Shown piece after piece: positions 8,572-16,568 of a stretch of DNA of 64,000 nt. The stretch lies in assembly GCF_013297935.1 (NCBI RefSeq), contig NZ_JAAFIX010000007.1, positions 62,001-126,000 of the forward strand. Direction: 5' to 3'. The first letter of the stretch is position 1. The number at the start of each line of letters is the position of its first letter. The translations under genes and the position numbers were made by a program. The notes beneath the pieces are model-generated. The model saw nothing but the letters and a program-made list of their open reading frames with translations. It was not told the DNA's origin and did not search any database. The DNA comes from Rhodoferax sp. GTDB taxonomy: Bacteria > Pseudomonadota > Gammaproteobacteria > Burkholderiales > Burkholderiaceae_C.

Positions 8572-9819
8572 ATGGACAGCAACACCCTGACCTCCCCCTC
8601 ACCTTCAGTCACTTCTACTGCGGCGGGTTTACCGGCAGGCACTCCCGCGGCTGCCCGCACGGTGTTCAAGTTATTGCAGAAACTGCAGCACGGAAGCCTG
8701 AGCGTCCAGCTCCCCGACGGCAGCACACACCGGTTTGGCGGCAGTGCAAGCCCGCATGCCACCCTCGTCCTCCACAACTGGAAGCCCTGCAGCGCAGCCC
8801 TCAAATCGGGCGATATCGGGTTTGCCGAGAGCTTTATCGCGGGCGACTGGACCACCCCCAACCTCACCGATTTGCTGCGGGTTCTGGTCAAAAACCGCGC
8901 GGAAGTCGAGAGCGTGATTTATGGCAGCTGGGTGGGGCGGCTGCTCTACCGGGTCAAACACCTGCTGAACCGGAACACCAAAGCCAATAGCCAGAAAAAC
9001 ATCCACGCCCACTACGACCTGGGGAATGCGTTCTACAGCTTGTGGCTCGATGACACCATGAACTACTCGTCGGCTTTGTTCCACTCCGAGTTGAACCAGC
9101 CCATGGCCGCGGCCCAAAAGGCCAAAGTCCGGCGGGCGCTGCAAGAGGCCGGAGTCCAGGCCGGAGACCGTGTGCTGGAAATCGGCTGTGGCTGGGGCGC
9201 CCTGGCGGAAATGGCTACTACCGAGTTTCGCGCCAGCATCACCGGCGTCACCCTCAGCACCGAGCAGCTGGCGTTTGCACAGAGCCGCATGGAGCGCCTG
9301 GGCGTGAGCCAGCAGGCCGACCTGCGTCTGCAGGATTACCGGGACATTCAAGACGCGCCTTTTGACGCCATCTGCTCCATCGAAATGGTGGAGGCCGTCG
9401 GCCGCGAGTTCTGGCCGACCTACTTTGCCACGGTGGCCGACAAACTCAAGCCGGGCGGGCGGGCCTGCATCCAGAGCATCGTGATTGATGACACGCTGTT
9501 TGAGCGCTATATCGACTCCACCGACTTTATTCAGCAGTACATTTTTCCCGGCGGCTGCCTGCCTTGCCCGCGCGAATTCAGAGCCCAGGCCCATGCTGCC
9601 GGCCTGGACGTGGTCAACGAGCTGTCCTTCGGGCACGACTATGCGGAAACACTGAAGCGCTGGCGCGACGCTTTTCTCGCCAAGCGTGAAGAGGTTATGT
9701 CCAAAGGTTTCGACGAGCGATTCATGCGGATCTGGGAGTTTTACCTCGGGTATTGCGAAGCCGCTTTCCTGGAAGACAACATCGACGTGGTGCAGTACAC
9801 CCTGCGCAAACCCGGATGA
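8572..9819 (+). CDS. Cyclopropane-fatty-acyl-phospholipid synthase family methyltransferase
   Basis: The enzyme family transfers a methylene or methyl group from S-adenosylmethionine to unsaturated acyl chains of membrane phospholipids. The 415-residue protein has an N-terminal lipid-binding part (FAESFIAGDWTTPNLTDLLR), the substrate-contact stretch NIHAHYDLGNAFYSLWLDDT with MNYSSALF, and the SAM site VLEIGCGWGALAEM. IFPGGCLPCP and the Tyr-rich C-terminus are also typical. I chose ATG 8572 because GGAG lies eight bases upstream; a GTG at 8548 overlapping the previous stop is an alternative. Because it sits with DUF1365 and a COG2907 oxidoreductase, it may make a modified lipid other than a simple cyclopropane. 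Confidence 0.92.
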   Translation: MDSNTLTSPSPSVTSTAAGLPAGTPAAARTVFKLLQKLQHGSLSVQLPDGSTHRFGGSASPHATLVLHNWKPCSAALKSGDIGFAESFIAGDWTTPNLTDLLRVLVKNRAEVESVIYGSWVGRLLYRVKHLLNRNTKANSQKNIHAHYDLGNAFYSLWLDDTMNYSSALFHSELNQPMAAAQKAKVRRALQEAGVQAGDRVLEIGCGWGALAEMATTEFRASITGVTLSTEQLAFAQSRMERLGVSQQADLRLQDYRDIQDAPFDAICSIEMVEAVGREFWPTYFATVADKLKPGGRACIQSIVIDDTLFERYIDSTDFIQQYIFPGGCLPCPREFRAQAHAAGLDVVNELSFGHDYAETLKRWRDAFLAKREEVMSKGFDERFMRIWEFYLGYCEAAFLEDNIDVVQYTLRKPG

Positions 9820-10397
9820 CTCCACTACACCCAACGCACCTGCAGCGCCGCCGCCTCCTGGCCGGCGCCTGCGCTGCCGCCTGCGGCGCACTGCCGGTGA
9901 TAGCAGTCGCCAATGGCGTGAATCCGCCCGCTGAGCTGGCCAGTACCCTTGCGGGCGCCAGCCTGACCGGCAGCACGCGGATGCGGTTCTTCGGGCTCAA
10001 TGTGTACGACGCCCGCCTCTGGACCCTGCCCCGCTTTCAGCCCGCTGTGTATTGGCAGCATCCCCTCGCCCTGGAGCTCACCTACCTCCGCAGCCTTGGG
10101 GGCGAAGCCATTGCGCAGCGCTCTTTGGATGAAATGCGTCGCAATGGCCCGATTCCCCCCGACACCGCGGCACTGTGGCTGCGCACCATGAGCGGGGCGT
10201 TTCCCGATGTGGCGAGCGGCGACCGCATCACCGGGCTACACACACCGTCGACCGGTGCGCGCTTCTGGCACAACGGGCAGCTGCGGGCGACCATTCCGGA
10301 CCCGGAGTTCAGCCGACTGTTCTTCGGCATCTGGCTGTCTGAAAAAACCAGCGAGCCCCGCCTGCGTGCGGAGCTGCTCTCAGGGCTCACCCCATGA
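9816..10397 (+). CDS. Chalcone isomerase-like periplasmic protein
   Basis: The protein begins MTPLHPTHLQRRRLLAGACA, a twin-arginine-like or Sec signal with an alanine-rich hydrophobic core and a probable cleavage after AVA. The mature part resembles the chalcone isomerase-like family (Chalcone_2/3), with GSTRMRFFGLNVYDARLW and RLFFGIWLSEKTSEPRLR. Bacterial members are thought to bind fatty acids; catalysis is unproven. The ATG at 9816 overlaps the previous stop codon (ATGA), which argues for translational coupling and against the longer open frame from 9753. Its place in the lipid operon suggests handling of the modified acyl chain. Confidence 0.85.
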   Translation: MTPLHPTHLQRRRLLAGACAAACGALPVIAVANGVNPPAELASTLAGASLTGSTRMRFFGLNVYDARLWTLPRFQPAVYWQHPLALELTYLRSLGGEAIAQRSLDEMRRNGPIPPDTAALWLRTMSGAFPDVASGDRITGLHTPSTGARFWHNGQLRATIPDPEFSRLFFGIWLSEKTSEPRLRAELLSGLTP

Positions 10398-11668
10398 CGA
10401 AGCCCGCCGCCTTGAGCCCCCTCGATGGATTTCGCTACGGCTGGATGGGTTTCCCTCTGGCCTTTGTGGCACTCCCGCTCTACGTGGTGCTGCCCAATCA
10501 CTACGCCAAAGCTTTTGGGGTGCCACTGGCCGCGCTCGGTGGCGTGCTCCTGTTGGCCCGCCTGCTGGACGCACTCATGGACCCCTTGCTCGGGCGTTGG
10601 AGTGACCAGCTGTTTCAGCGGAGTCCCAAGACGGTGCTGCACCGGGCGGCCATCGCGTGTGTACTGCTGGGCGGCGGTTTTTACTTGCTCTTTTTTCCGA
10701 TGGTGAGTGGGCCCCACGCCCTGCTGTGGTGGGCTGCTGCCGCGCTCATGGTGACTTACCTGGCCTACAGCTTTTTGAGCATCAGCCACCAGAGCTGGGG
10801 CGCCATGCTCGGTGGCGATGAAACCTACCGCAGCCGCGTTGTGGCGTGGCGGGAGGGGCTGGGGCTTGCCGGCGTCGTTACAGCATCCATTTCGCCTGTA
10901 GCCCTCGGTTTACCTGCGACTACCGCTCTGTTTTTTATAGCAATTGTGGTGGGCTGGTCGTACTGGACCCGGGCGCCTCGCCCGCCCGTCACAAGCGCTG
11001 CCGCGCACAGTGGGAGCCCGGCGGCACAGCACTCGGTGTGGCGTCCGCTGGCTCGCCGGGACTTCCGGGCCTTGTTGGCGGTGTTTGTGGTCAATGGCAT
11101 TGCCAGTGCGATCCCGGCCACCCTGATCTTGTTTTTTGTGCAAGACCGGCTGCAAGCCCCGCCGGCCCATGAGCCGCTTTTTCTCGGCAGCTATTTCGTG
11201 TGCGCCGCCCTGGCCATCCCCCTGTGGCTCAAGCTGGTGGCCCGCATCGGGCTGGTGCGCACCTGGCTGTGCGGTATGGGCTTGTCGATTGCGGTGTTTG
11301 TGTTTGCTTCCGGGCTCGGTGCGGGCGACACGGTGCCCTTTGTTGTGGTGTGCGCACTCTCCGGCGTAGCACTGGGCACGGACTTGACCATTCCTGGCGC
11401 GCTGCTGGCCGGACTGATTGCACGCCAGGGGGACCAGGGTCAGGCCGAAGGTGCTTACTTCGGCTGGTGGAATTTCGTCACCAAGCTCAATCTGGCCTTG
11501 GCAGCCGGCGTCGCCTTGCCGGCCTTGGCTTGGTGGGGCTACTCGCCCGGCGCACGTGATGCCGCAGCCCTGGAGACCCTGACATTCGCCTACTGCCTGC
11601 TGCCTTGCGCCCTCAAGGCTGCGGCTGCTGCGCTGCTCTACACCCTTTTTTTGCGGAGGTCCCCATGA
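10394..11668 (+). CDS. MFS transporter (sugar:cation symporter-like)
   Basis: This 424-residue inner-membrane protein has about twelve hydrophobic segments and the N-terminal pattern of the COG2211 / GPH-like branch of the major facilitator superfamily: YGWMGFPLAFVALPLYV, ARLLDALMDPLLGRWSD and, in the second half, EGAYFGWWNF. Members of this branch found in cyclopropane-synthase-type clusters have unknown substrates, possibly lipids. It starts by ATGA overlap with the chalcone isomerase-like gene and ends in an ATGA overlap with the lipoprotein gene. A copy of the window's dispersed repeat is read through at 10892-10946 and encodes the stretch ending FFIAI in a membrane segment. Confidence 0.88.
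   Translation: MTKPAALSPLDGFRYGWMGFPLAFVALPLYVVLPNHYAKAFGVPLAALGGVLLLARLLDALMDPLLGRWSDQLFQRSPKTVLHRAAIACVLLGGGFYLLFFPMVSGPHALLWWAAAALMVTYLAYSFLSISHQSWGAMLGGDETYRSRVVAWREGLGLAGVVTASISPVALGLPATTALFFIAIVVGWSYWTRAPRPPVTSAAAHSGSPAAQHSVWRPLARRDFRALLAVFVVNGIASAIPATLILFFVQDRLQAPPAHEPLFLGSYFVCAALAIPLWLKLVARIGLVRTWLCGMGLSIAVFVFASGLGAGDTVPFVVVCALSGVALGTDLTIPGALLAGLIARQGDQGQAEGAYFGWWNFVTKLNLALAAGVALPALAWWGYSPGARDAAALETLTFAYCLLPCALKAAAAALLYTLFLRRSP
10892..10946 (-). repeat. Dispersed repeat, copy inside the MFS gene
   Basis: On the minus strand this stretch begins AATTGCTATAAAAAACAGAG and continues with CGAGGGCTACAGG. It matches the copy at 16506-16568 (AATTGCTATAGAAAGCATAG, then CGAGGGCTGGAG) at the same spacing. 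It is in frame and codes for part of a membrane helix. Some mismatch is expected if the copy is old, so chance similarity is not fully excluded. Confidence 0.5.
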
Positions 11669-12198
11669 AACGACGACTACTTCTCGCCGCCGCCACCGGC
11701 AGCGCCCTTGCTCTGGGGGGCTGTGCCTCTCAGTCGATAGACCAGTACCGCAATGACAAGCCGGTGCTGGACCTCCGGGAGTACTTCAACGGCACCTTGG
11801 ATGCCTACGGCGTTTTCACCGACCGTTCTGGCAGCGTGGTCAAGCGGTTCACCGTCGTCATGCGTTGCAGCTGGCAAGGAGACCAAGGCGTGTTGGATGA
11901 GGACTTCACCTATTCAGACGGCAGCACCCAAAAACGCATCTGGCGGCTCACCCGTTTGGCCGATGGCCGCTACACCGGCACGGCAGACGACGTGATCGGC
12001 ATGGCAGAAGGACAGGCCCGCGGAAATGCCTTTTACTGGACCTACACCTTGAGCTTGCCCGTGGACGGCAGCATTTACGAAGTCCGGTTTGACGACTGGA
12101 TGTACCTCATGACCGACAAGGTCTTGCTCAACAAAGCCACCATGAGCAAGTTCGGCGTGAAGCTAGGGGAAGTCACCCTCTCGTTCACACGGCGCTAA
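11665..12198 (+). CDS. DUF3833 family lipoprotein
   Basis: The 177-residue protein has a lipoprotein signal, MKRRLLLAAATGSALALGGC, with the acylated cysteine at residue 20. The mature part matches DUF3833: LREYFNGTLDAYGVFTDRSG, FTYSDGSTQKRIWRL and DDWMYLMTDKVLLNKATM. The function is not established; the protein is probably anchored in the outer or inner membrane facing the periplasm. I start it at ATG 11665, which overlaps the MFS stop (ATGA) and lies four bases after GGAGGTCC. The longer frame from 11605 lies within the MFS gene. DUF3833 is a standard member of this lipid-modification gene set. Confidence 0.92.
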   Translation: MKRRLLLAAATGSALALGGCASQSIDQYRNDKPVLDLREYFNGTLDAYGVFTDRSGSVVKRFTVVMRCSWQGDQGVLDEDFTYSDGSTQKRIWRLTRLADGRYTGTADDVIGMAEGQARGNAFYWTYTLSLPVDGSIYEVRFDDWMYLMTDKVLLNKATMSKFGVKLGEVTLSFTRR

Positions 12199-12201
12199 TT
12201 T

Positions 12202-13053
12202 ATGTCAAATAAGCACTTCGCCCCCGTAAACAGTGCGCCAGTAGCTACTAAAAATGTAGCAAACGGCGGCTGGCCTGCTCTGTGGCAGCCCCTGAATCCG
12301 CCCATGCGCCAATGGGCGGGCAAGCGGGTCTGGCTCGTGGGCGCGTCCAGCGGCATCGGTGAAGCTACGGCCTCTGCGCTACACGCGCAGGGTGCGGTGG
12401 TCATGGTGTCTGCCCGCAAGCGCGAGGCCTTGCAAGATTTTGTGGTGCGCCACCCCGGCAGCATCGCCCTGCCACTCGATGTGTCGGATGCCAGTGCGGT
12501 GCAAGCCCTGACCGCCAGCGTGCTCGCCCAAGGCCCACTCGACTGCGTCGTGTACTGCGCCGGCCACTACAACGCCATGCGCGCCTTCTCCATGGATGTG
12601 GCCGACATGGAGCGCCACCTGTCGGTGAACTACACCGGTGCGCTCCATGTGTTGGCGGCAGTCATACCCGCACTGCGCGCGCAGGGGCACGGACATATCA
12701 GCCTGGTGGGCAGTGTTGCCGGGTACCGCGGCCTGCCGAACAGCCTGGCTTACGGGCCGACCAAGGCTGCGTTGGTCAACCTGGCCGAAACGCTATACCT
12801 CGACTTGCGCAACCAGGGCTTGGGGGTCTCGCTCATCAGCCCGGGCTTTGTGCAAACCCCGCTCACGGCCAACAACGCCTTTGACATGCCCGCCCTGCTC
12901 ACACCGGCCCAAGCCGCGCAAGCCATGCTGCAAGGCTGGGCACGCGGGCAGTTCGACATTCATTTCCCCAAGCGCTTCACGGTCTGGATCCAGTTGCTGC
13001 GCCTGCTGCCGGACCGTTTGTTTTTCGCGCTGGTACGGCGTGCCACCCTATGA
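12202..13053 (+). CDS. Short-chain dehydrogenase/reductase
   Basis: SDR enzymes reduce or oxidise keto/hydroxy groups with NAD(P). The fold starts at KRVWLVGASSGIGEATA with the TGxxxGIG-type cofactor loop, then DVSDASAVQAL, the CAGHYN strand, the catalytic Ser in SLVGSVAGYRG and the YxxxK motif in AYGPTKAAL. The ATG at 12202 has no clear ribosome-binding site, and the first about 20 codons coincide with a reversed copy of the dispersed repeat. The true start may therefore be ATG 12304 (MRQWAGKRVW), just before the Rossmann fold. The gene lies 3 bp after the DUF3833 stop and overlaps the next gene by ATGA. Confidence 0.88.
   Translation: MSNKHFAPVNSAPVATKNVANGGWPALWQPLNPPMRQWAGKRVWLVGASSGIGEATASALHAQGAVVMVSARKREALQDFVVRHPGSIALPLDVSDASAVQALTASVLAQGPLDCVVYCAGHYNAMRAFSMDVADMERHLSVNYTGALHVLAAVIPALRAQGHGHISLVGSVAGYRGLPNSLAYGPTKAALVNLAETLYLDLRNQGLGVSLISPGFVQTPLTANNAFDMPALLTPAQAAQAMLQGWARGQFDIHFPKRFTVWIQLLRLLPDRLFFALVRRATL
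12205..12262 (-). repeat. Dispersed repeat, copy at the 5' end of the SDR gene
   Basis: Read on the minus strand it starts TTTGCTACATTTTTAGTAGC and ends GAAGTGCTTATTTGAC. The copy at 47591 starts TTTGCTATGTTTTTAGTAGC and ends GAAGTCTATTTGAC. The match runs the whole length of the element, so this is a convincing copy. It covers the first codons of the SDR reading frame in antisense. Confidence 0.8.
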
Positions 13054-13508
13054 ACCCCACCCTGTCATCACCAACCGGCATGGCAGACGCCGTGGAGCGT
13101 CTGGTGAACTTTTTCGAACACCTCACACCCGACAGCGCGGCCTATGTCAGCACCATCTATGCGGAAAACGCGCGGTTCAAAGACCCGTTCAATGACGTCC
13201 GGGGTGTCGCCCCGATTCAGCACATTTTTGAGCACATGTTTGTGGCGTTGGAGCAGCCCCGCTTTGTCGTGACGGAACAAGTTGTCCAGGGTCAGCAGTG
13301 TTTTTTGACATGGGAATTCCGCTTCCGGTTTGTACGCTTTGCAAGCGGCACCGATCAGGTCATTTACGGCGCCACCCACTTGCTCTTTAATGAGGCGGGC
13401 CAAGTCACTTTGCACCGCGACTATTGGGATGCTGCCGAAGAGCTCTACGAAAAACTGCCCGTCGTGAGTGGGCTGATGCGCTGGCTCAAGCGGCGAGCCA
13501 ACAGCTGA
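13050..13508 (+). CDS. NTF2/SnoaL-like small protein
   Basis: The 152-residue protein has the alpha+beta-barrel pattern of the nuclear transport factor 2 superfamily: an N-terminal helix (VERLVNFFEHL), YAENARFKDPFNDVRG, a strand pair around FLTWEFRFRFVRF and the C-terminal DYWDAAEELYEKLP. Proteins of this fold are small enzymes or binding proteins; members in this gene set are uncharacterised. It overlaps the SDR stop by ATGA and is the last gene of the operon. The next gene is on the other strand, 6 bp away, and no clear hairpin terminator lies between. Confidence 0.85.
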   Translation: MNPTLSSPTGMADAVERLVNFFEHLTPDSAAYVSTIYAENARFKDPFNDVRGVAPIQHIFEHMFVALEQPRFVVTEQVVQGQQCFLTWEFRFRFVRFASGTDQVIYGATHLLFNEAGQVTLHRDYWDAAEELYEKLPVVSGLMRWLKRRANS

Positions 13509-13514
13509 GCGGCT

Positions 13515-13736
13515 TTAGCGCAGGCCGGCCTCGAGCGGCGACATTGTGCTGCTCTGGAAATCCGCTTGGCGACGCGGCTCCCACCATGCCCGCAGGGACG
13601 CAAACACATTGCGACAACCGGTGCACTTGTATTCACCGGTCGCTTGTAGGGCGCCGTCTGGCGAGCGCGCTATGACTTTTTGATAGCTGGTAGCACCGCA
13701 TTCGCGGCATTGGTAGACAGTTTTATACGCCTTCAT
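13515..13736 (-). CDS. Hypothetical zinc-ribbon protein
   Basis: This 73-residue protein has two CxxC knuckles, QCRECG near residue 10 and KCTGC near residue 40, which is the pattern of a small zinc ribbon. I do not recognise a named family. I start it at MKAYKTVYQC; an ATG three codons upstream (13745) is equally possible, and neither has a clear ribosome-binding site. Part of it, around GTGCTACCAGCTAT on the minus strand, looks faintly like the dispersed repeat. The function is unknown. Confidence 0.6.
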   Translation of the reverse strand: MKAYKTVYQCRECGATSYQKVIARSPDGALQATGEYKCTGCRNVFASLRAWWEPRRQADFQSSTMSPLEAGLR

Positions 13737-13844
13737 GGTGCGCATGACTGTAAAGAATCATGCGTTGTTTGGCGAGCGTATTTGTGTAATCCGTTGTAAA
13801 CACGCGGCTTTGCGGCCCATTTGGGCCTGCAAGGCGCATGCCGC

Positions 13845-14459
13845 CTAGGCCGGCAGTGTGTCGGCGAAGCTGGGGCGCTGCGCGAGCTTGTCGAACAATT
13901 TGGCCAATCCGGCGTGCTGGTCGCGCCATGCGATTTCAGGAAAGCGGAAGTCCAGGTAGCCCAAAGCACAGCCCACGGCAAGGTCGGCCAGCGTCAGGTG
14001 AATACCTGCGCAAAAGGGCTTGTCGCCCAGGCCGCGCTCCATGGCTTTGAGTGCTTCGTGAATTTTGAGCAGCTGCCGATCGATCCAAGCCTGGCTGCGC
14101 TGCGCTGCGCTGCGTCCGCCCCAGGTGGCTTCAAGACGGGCCAGCACCGCGGCCTCCATCAAGCCATCGGCCAACGCTTCCCAAGTTTTGATCTCTGCGC
14201 GCTCGCGTCCGACGGTTGGAATCAACTTACCCACGGGAGACAAGGTGTCGAGGTACTCGACGATCACGCGGGAGTCAAACATAGCCTCTGCGCCTTCCAT
14301 GACCAGGCAGGGCACTTTTCCCAGAGGATTGGACTCAGCAATGCGGGTCTCGGCCGCCCAGACGTCTTCCTGGATCAGGACGTAATCGAGTTTCTTCTCG
14401 GCCATGACGACGCGTACTTTGCGAACGAAGGGGCTGGAAGTGGATCCGATGAGTTTCAT
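13845..14459 (-). CDS. Glutathione S-transferase family protein
   Basis: The 204-residue protein has an N-terminal thioredoxin-like domain beginning MKLIGSTSSPFVRKVRVVMA, the NPLGKVPCLVM stretch with the cis-proline, and FDSRVIVEYLD that binds the glutathione gamma-glutamate. An all-helical C-terminal domain follows, with LTLADLAVGCALGYLDFRFP. It is closest in style to the YibF group. No substrate can be told from the sequence. It is divergent from purB, with 96 bp between the starts. Confidence 0.93.
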   Translation of the reverse strand: MKLIGSTSSPFVRKVRVVMAEKKLDYVLIQEDVWAAETRIAESNPLGKVPCLVMEGAEAMFDSRVIVEYLDTLSPVGKLIPTVGRERAEIKTWEALADGLMEAAVLARLEATWGGRSAAQRSQAWIDRQLLKIHEALKAMERGLGDKPFCAGIHLTLADLAVGCALGYLDFRFPEIAWRDQHAGLAKLFDKLAQRPSFADTLPA

Positions 14460-14555
14460 GAGCGCTTTGCAGTTACTTGGAGGTTGATTCTATCCAGCGG
14501 GGGGCGTCAGGGAGCCCGATGGGGCCGTCCGTGGCGCACAACCTACAATCGGGGC

Positions 14556-15935
14556 ATGACCTTCTCTGCCATTTCTGCCCTTTCCCCGCTGGACGGCCGC
14601 TACGCCGCCAAACTCGCCACCTTGCGCCCGCTCACCAGCGAGTTGGGCTATATGCACCGCCGTGTTCAGGTGGAAGTGGCGTGGTTCATTGCCTTGAGCG
14701 ATGCCGGCTTTGACGAATTCAAGCCCCTCAGCCCCGGAGCGCGTACTTACTTGCTGGGCTTGGTCAAAAACTTTTCGGAAGCTGACGGCGAAGCCATCAA
14801 GGCCATTGAAAAGACCACCAACCACGATGTGAAGGCGGTTGAATACTGGATCAAGTCCAAGTTCGAAGCACGGCCAGAGCTGGAAAAAGCCGGGGAGTTT
14901 GTGCACTTCGCCTGCACCAGCGAAGACATCAACAACACCAGCCACGCGCTGCAACTGCGCGCTTCACGTGACGTCGTGGTGCTGCCCGCCCTGGACAAAA
15001 TCGTGCTCAAGCTGCGCGACATGGCGCACGCCTACGCGGACGTGCCCATGCTGAGCCGCACCCACGGCCAGACCGCCAGCCCTACCACCGTAGGCAAAGA
15101 GATGGCCAACGTGGTCGTTCGTTTGCAGGCGGCCTGCGACCGGATTGCCAACGTCAAAATCCTCGCCAAAATGAACGGCGCTGTCGGCAACTACAACGCC
15201 CACCTGAGCGCTTGGCCCGATTTCGACTGGGAAGCGTTCAGCAAAAAAGTGATCGAAACGCCGGAGCCGCTGGGCTTGGGCCTGACCTTTCAGCCTTACA
15301 GCATCCAGATCGAGCCCCATGACTACATGGCCGAGCTGTTCGATGCCGTCGCGCGTACCAACACCATCTTGATCGATTTGAGCCGCGATATCTGGGGCTA
15401 CGTGTCCCTCGGTTATTTCAAGCAAAAACTCAAAGACGGCGAAGTCGGCTCCTCCACCATGCCCCACAAGGTGAACCCGATTGACTTTGAAAATGCAGAA
15501 GGCAACCTCGGCATGGCCAACGCCCTGTTGCGCCACCTGAGCGAAAAACTGCCGATTTCCCGTTGGCAGCGTGACCTGACCGACTCCACCGTGCTGCGCA
15601 ACATGGGTGTGGCTCTCGGCTACGCGGTGCTGGCGTACAGCTCTTTAATGACCGGCCTGAGCAAGCTGGAAATCAACGAAGCCGCCATTGCAGAAGATCT
15701 GGACTCCTCGTGGGAAGTGTTGGCCGAGCCCATCCAGACCGTGATGCGCCGCTTTGGCCTGCCGCAGCCCTATGAGCAGCTCAAGAAGTTCACCCGCGGT
15801 GCGGCCATGACCCGTGAGCTCATGCAGGGCTTTATTGCCGGCCTGGATATCCCAGAGCTGGAGAAAGAGCGCCTCTTGGCCATGACGCCCGGTAGCTACA
15901 CGGGCAAGGCTTCCGAGCTGGCAAAGCGCGTCTGA
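14556..15935 (+). CDS. purB: Adenylosuccinate lyase
   Basis: PurB cleaves fumarate from SAICAR and from adenylosuccinate in purine synthesis. The 459-residue length agrees with the E. coli enzyme (456). The fumarase/aspartase superfamily signature GSSTMPHKVNPIDFENAEG is present, along with the catalytic-loop region TSEDINNTSHALQLR and SRTHGQTASPTTVGKE. I start it at MTFSAISALSPLDGRY (14556), preceded by GGGG; the frame stays open far upstream only because it runs antisense to the GST gene. Its stop codon overlaps the yaeQ start by one base. Confidence 0.97.
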   Translation: MTFSAISALSPLDGRYAAKLATLRPLTSELGYMHRRVQVEVAWFIALSDAGFDEFKPLSPGARTYLLGLVKNFSEADGEAIKAIEKTTNHDVKAVEYWIKSKFEARPELEKAGEFVHFACTSEDINNTSHALQLRASRDVVVLPALDKIVLKLRDMAHAYADVPMLSRTHGQTASPTTVGKEMANVVVRLQAACDRIANVKILAKMNGAVGNYNAHLSAWPDFDWEAFSKKVIETPEPLGLGLTFQPYSIQIEPHDYMAELFDAVARTNTILIDLSRDIWGYVSLGYFKQKLKDGEVGSSTMPHKVNPIDFENAEGNLGMANALLRHLSEKLPISRWQRDLTDSTVLRNMGVALGYAVLAYSSLMTGLSKLEINEAAIAEDLDSSWEVLAEPIQTVMRRFGLPQPYEQLKKFTRGAAMTRELMQGFIAGLDIPELEKERLLAMTPGSYTGKASELAKRV

Positions 15936-16495
15936 TGGCACTCAAATCCACCATCTACAAGGCCAACCTGCAGATTGCAGACATCGAGAACAGCTACTAC
16001 GCCGACCACGCGCTGACGCTGGCGCGCCACCCCAGCGAGACCGATGAACGCATGATGGTGCGACTGGCCGCGCTTGCGTTCAATGCCTACAAACTGCAAA
16101 GCGTTTGCAACGGTGACGGCACGCTGGCGTTTGGTGCCGGCCTGTCGGATGTGGAAGACCCCGATGTATCGCTGACCGACTTCACGGGCCAGAAACGCTT
16201 GTGGATCGAGGTGGGCCAGCCCGAGGACAAACCTATATCCAAGGCCTGCAACAAGGCCGACGCCGTGCTGCTCTACCCGTTTGCCCACTCCGCTGACATC
16301 TGGTGGAAGGGCATCGAGTCCAAGCTGAGCCGCTTGGACAAGTTGCAGGTGTGGCGCATTCCGTCGGTCACGTCGCAGGCTCTGGCCAAACTGGCCGCGC
16401 GCAGCATGCAATTGCAGGCCACTATTCAAGAGGGCGTGCTGATGCTGGGGGATGGAAGCAGCACGGTGGACATCGAGCCCATCCGCTGGAAATAG
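15935..16495 (+). CDS. yaeQ: YaeQ family protein
   Basis: YaeQ proteins have a PD-(D/E)XK nuclease-like fold with no firmly assigned activity. The 186-residue sequence shows ALKSTIYKANLQIADIE at the N-terminus, HPSETDERMMVRLAALA, and LWIEVGQPEDKPISKACNKA, the conserved central strand-helix block. The ATG shares one base with the purB stop, so the two are probably co-transcribed. A dispersed repeat follows the stop codon. Confidence 0.93.
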   Translation: MALKSTIYKANLQIADIENSYYADHALTLARHPSETDERMMVRLAALAFNAYKLQSVCNGDGTLAFGAGLSDVEDPDVSLTDFTGQKRLWIEVGQPEDKPISKACNKADAVLLYPFAHSADIWWKGIESKLSRLDKLQVWRIPSVTSQALAKLAARSMQLQATIQEGVLMLGDGSSTVDIEPIRWK

Positions 16496-16505
16496 CCGAT
16501 ATTTA

Positions 16506-16568
16506 GTGCCTTTTAGGGCTCCAGCCCTCGTCAATATTGCGCGAGTAGCTATGCTTTCTATAGCAATT
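16506..16568 (-). repeat. Dispersed repeat, copy between yaeQ and the DUF1289 gene
   Basis: On the minus strand the element reads AATTGCTATAGAAAGCATAG, then CTACTCGCGCAATATTGACG and AGGGCTGGAGCCCT. Its first bases supply the last two leucine codons and the TAG stop of the DUF3717/DUF1289 gene. It belongs to the same family as the copies near 35.3, 47.6, 55.6 and 57.6 kb. Confidence 0.8.

Noticed and set aside
13640-13705. A further copy of the dispersed repeat in the zinc-ribbon gene
   Set aside because: Only the GCTAT/ATAGC core is shared; the rest does not align at the same spacing, so chance is likely.
13821-14555. A 245-residue N-terminal extension of PurB
   Set aside because: It is the antisense of the GST gene; the protein at MTFSAISALSPLDGRY matches PurB length and start.
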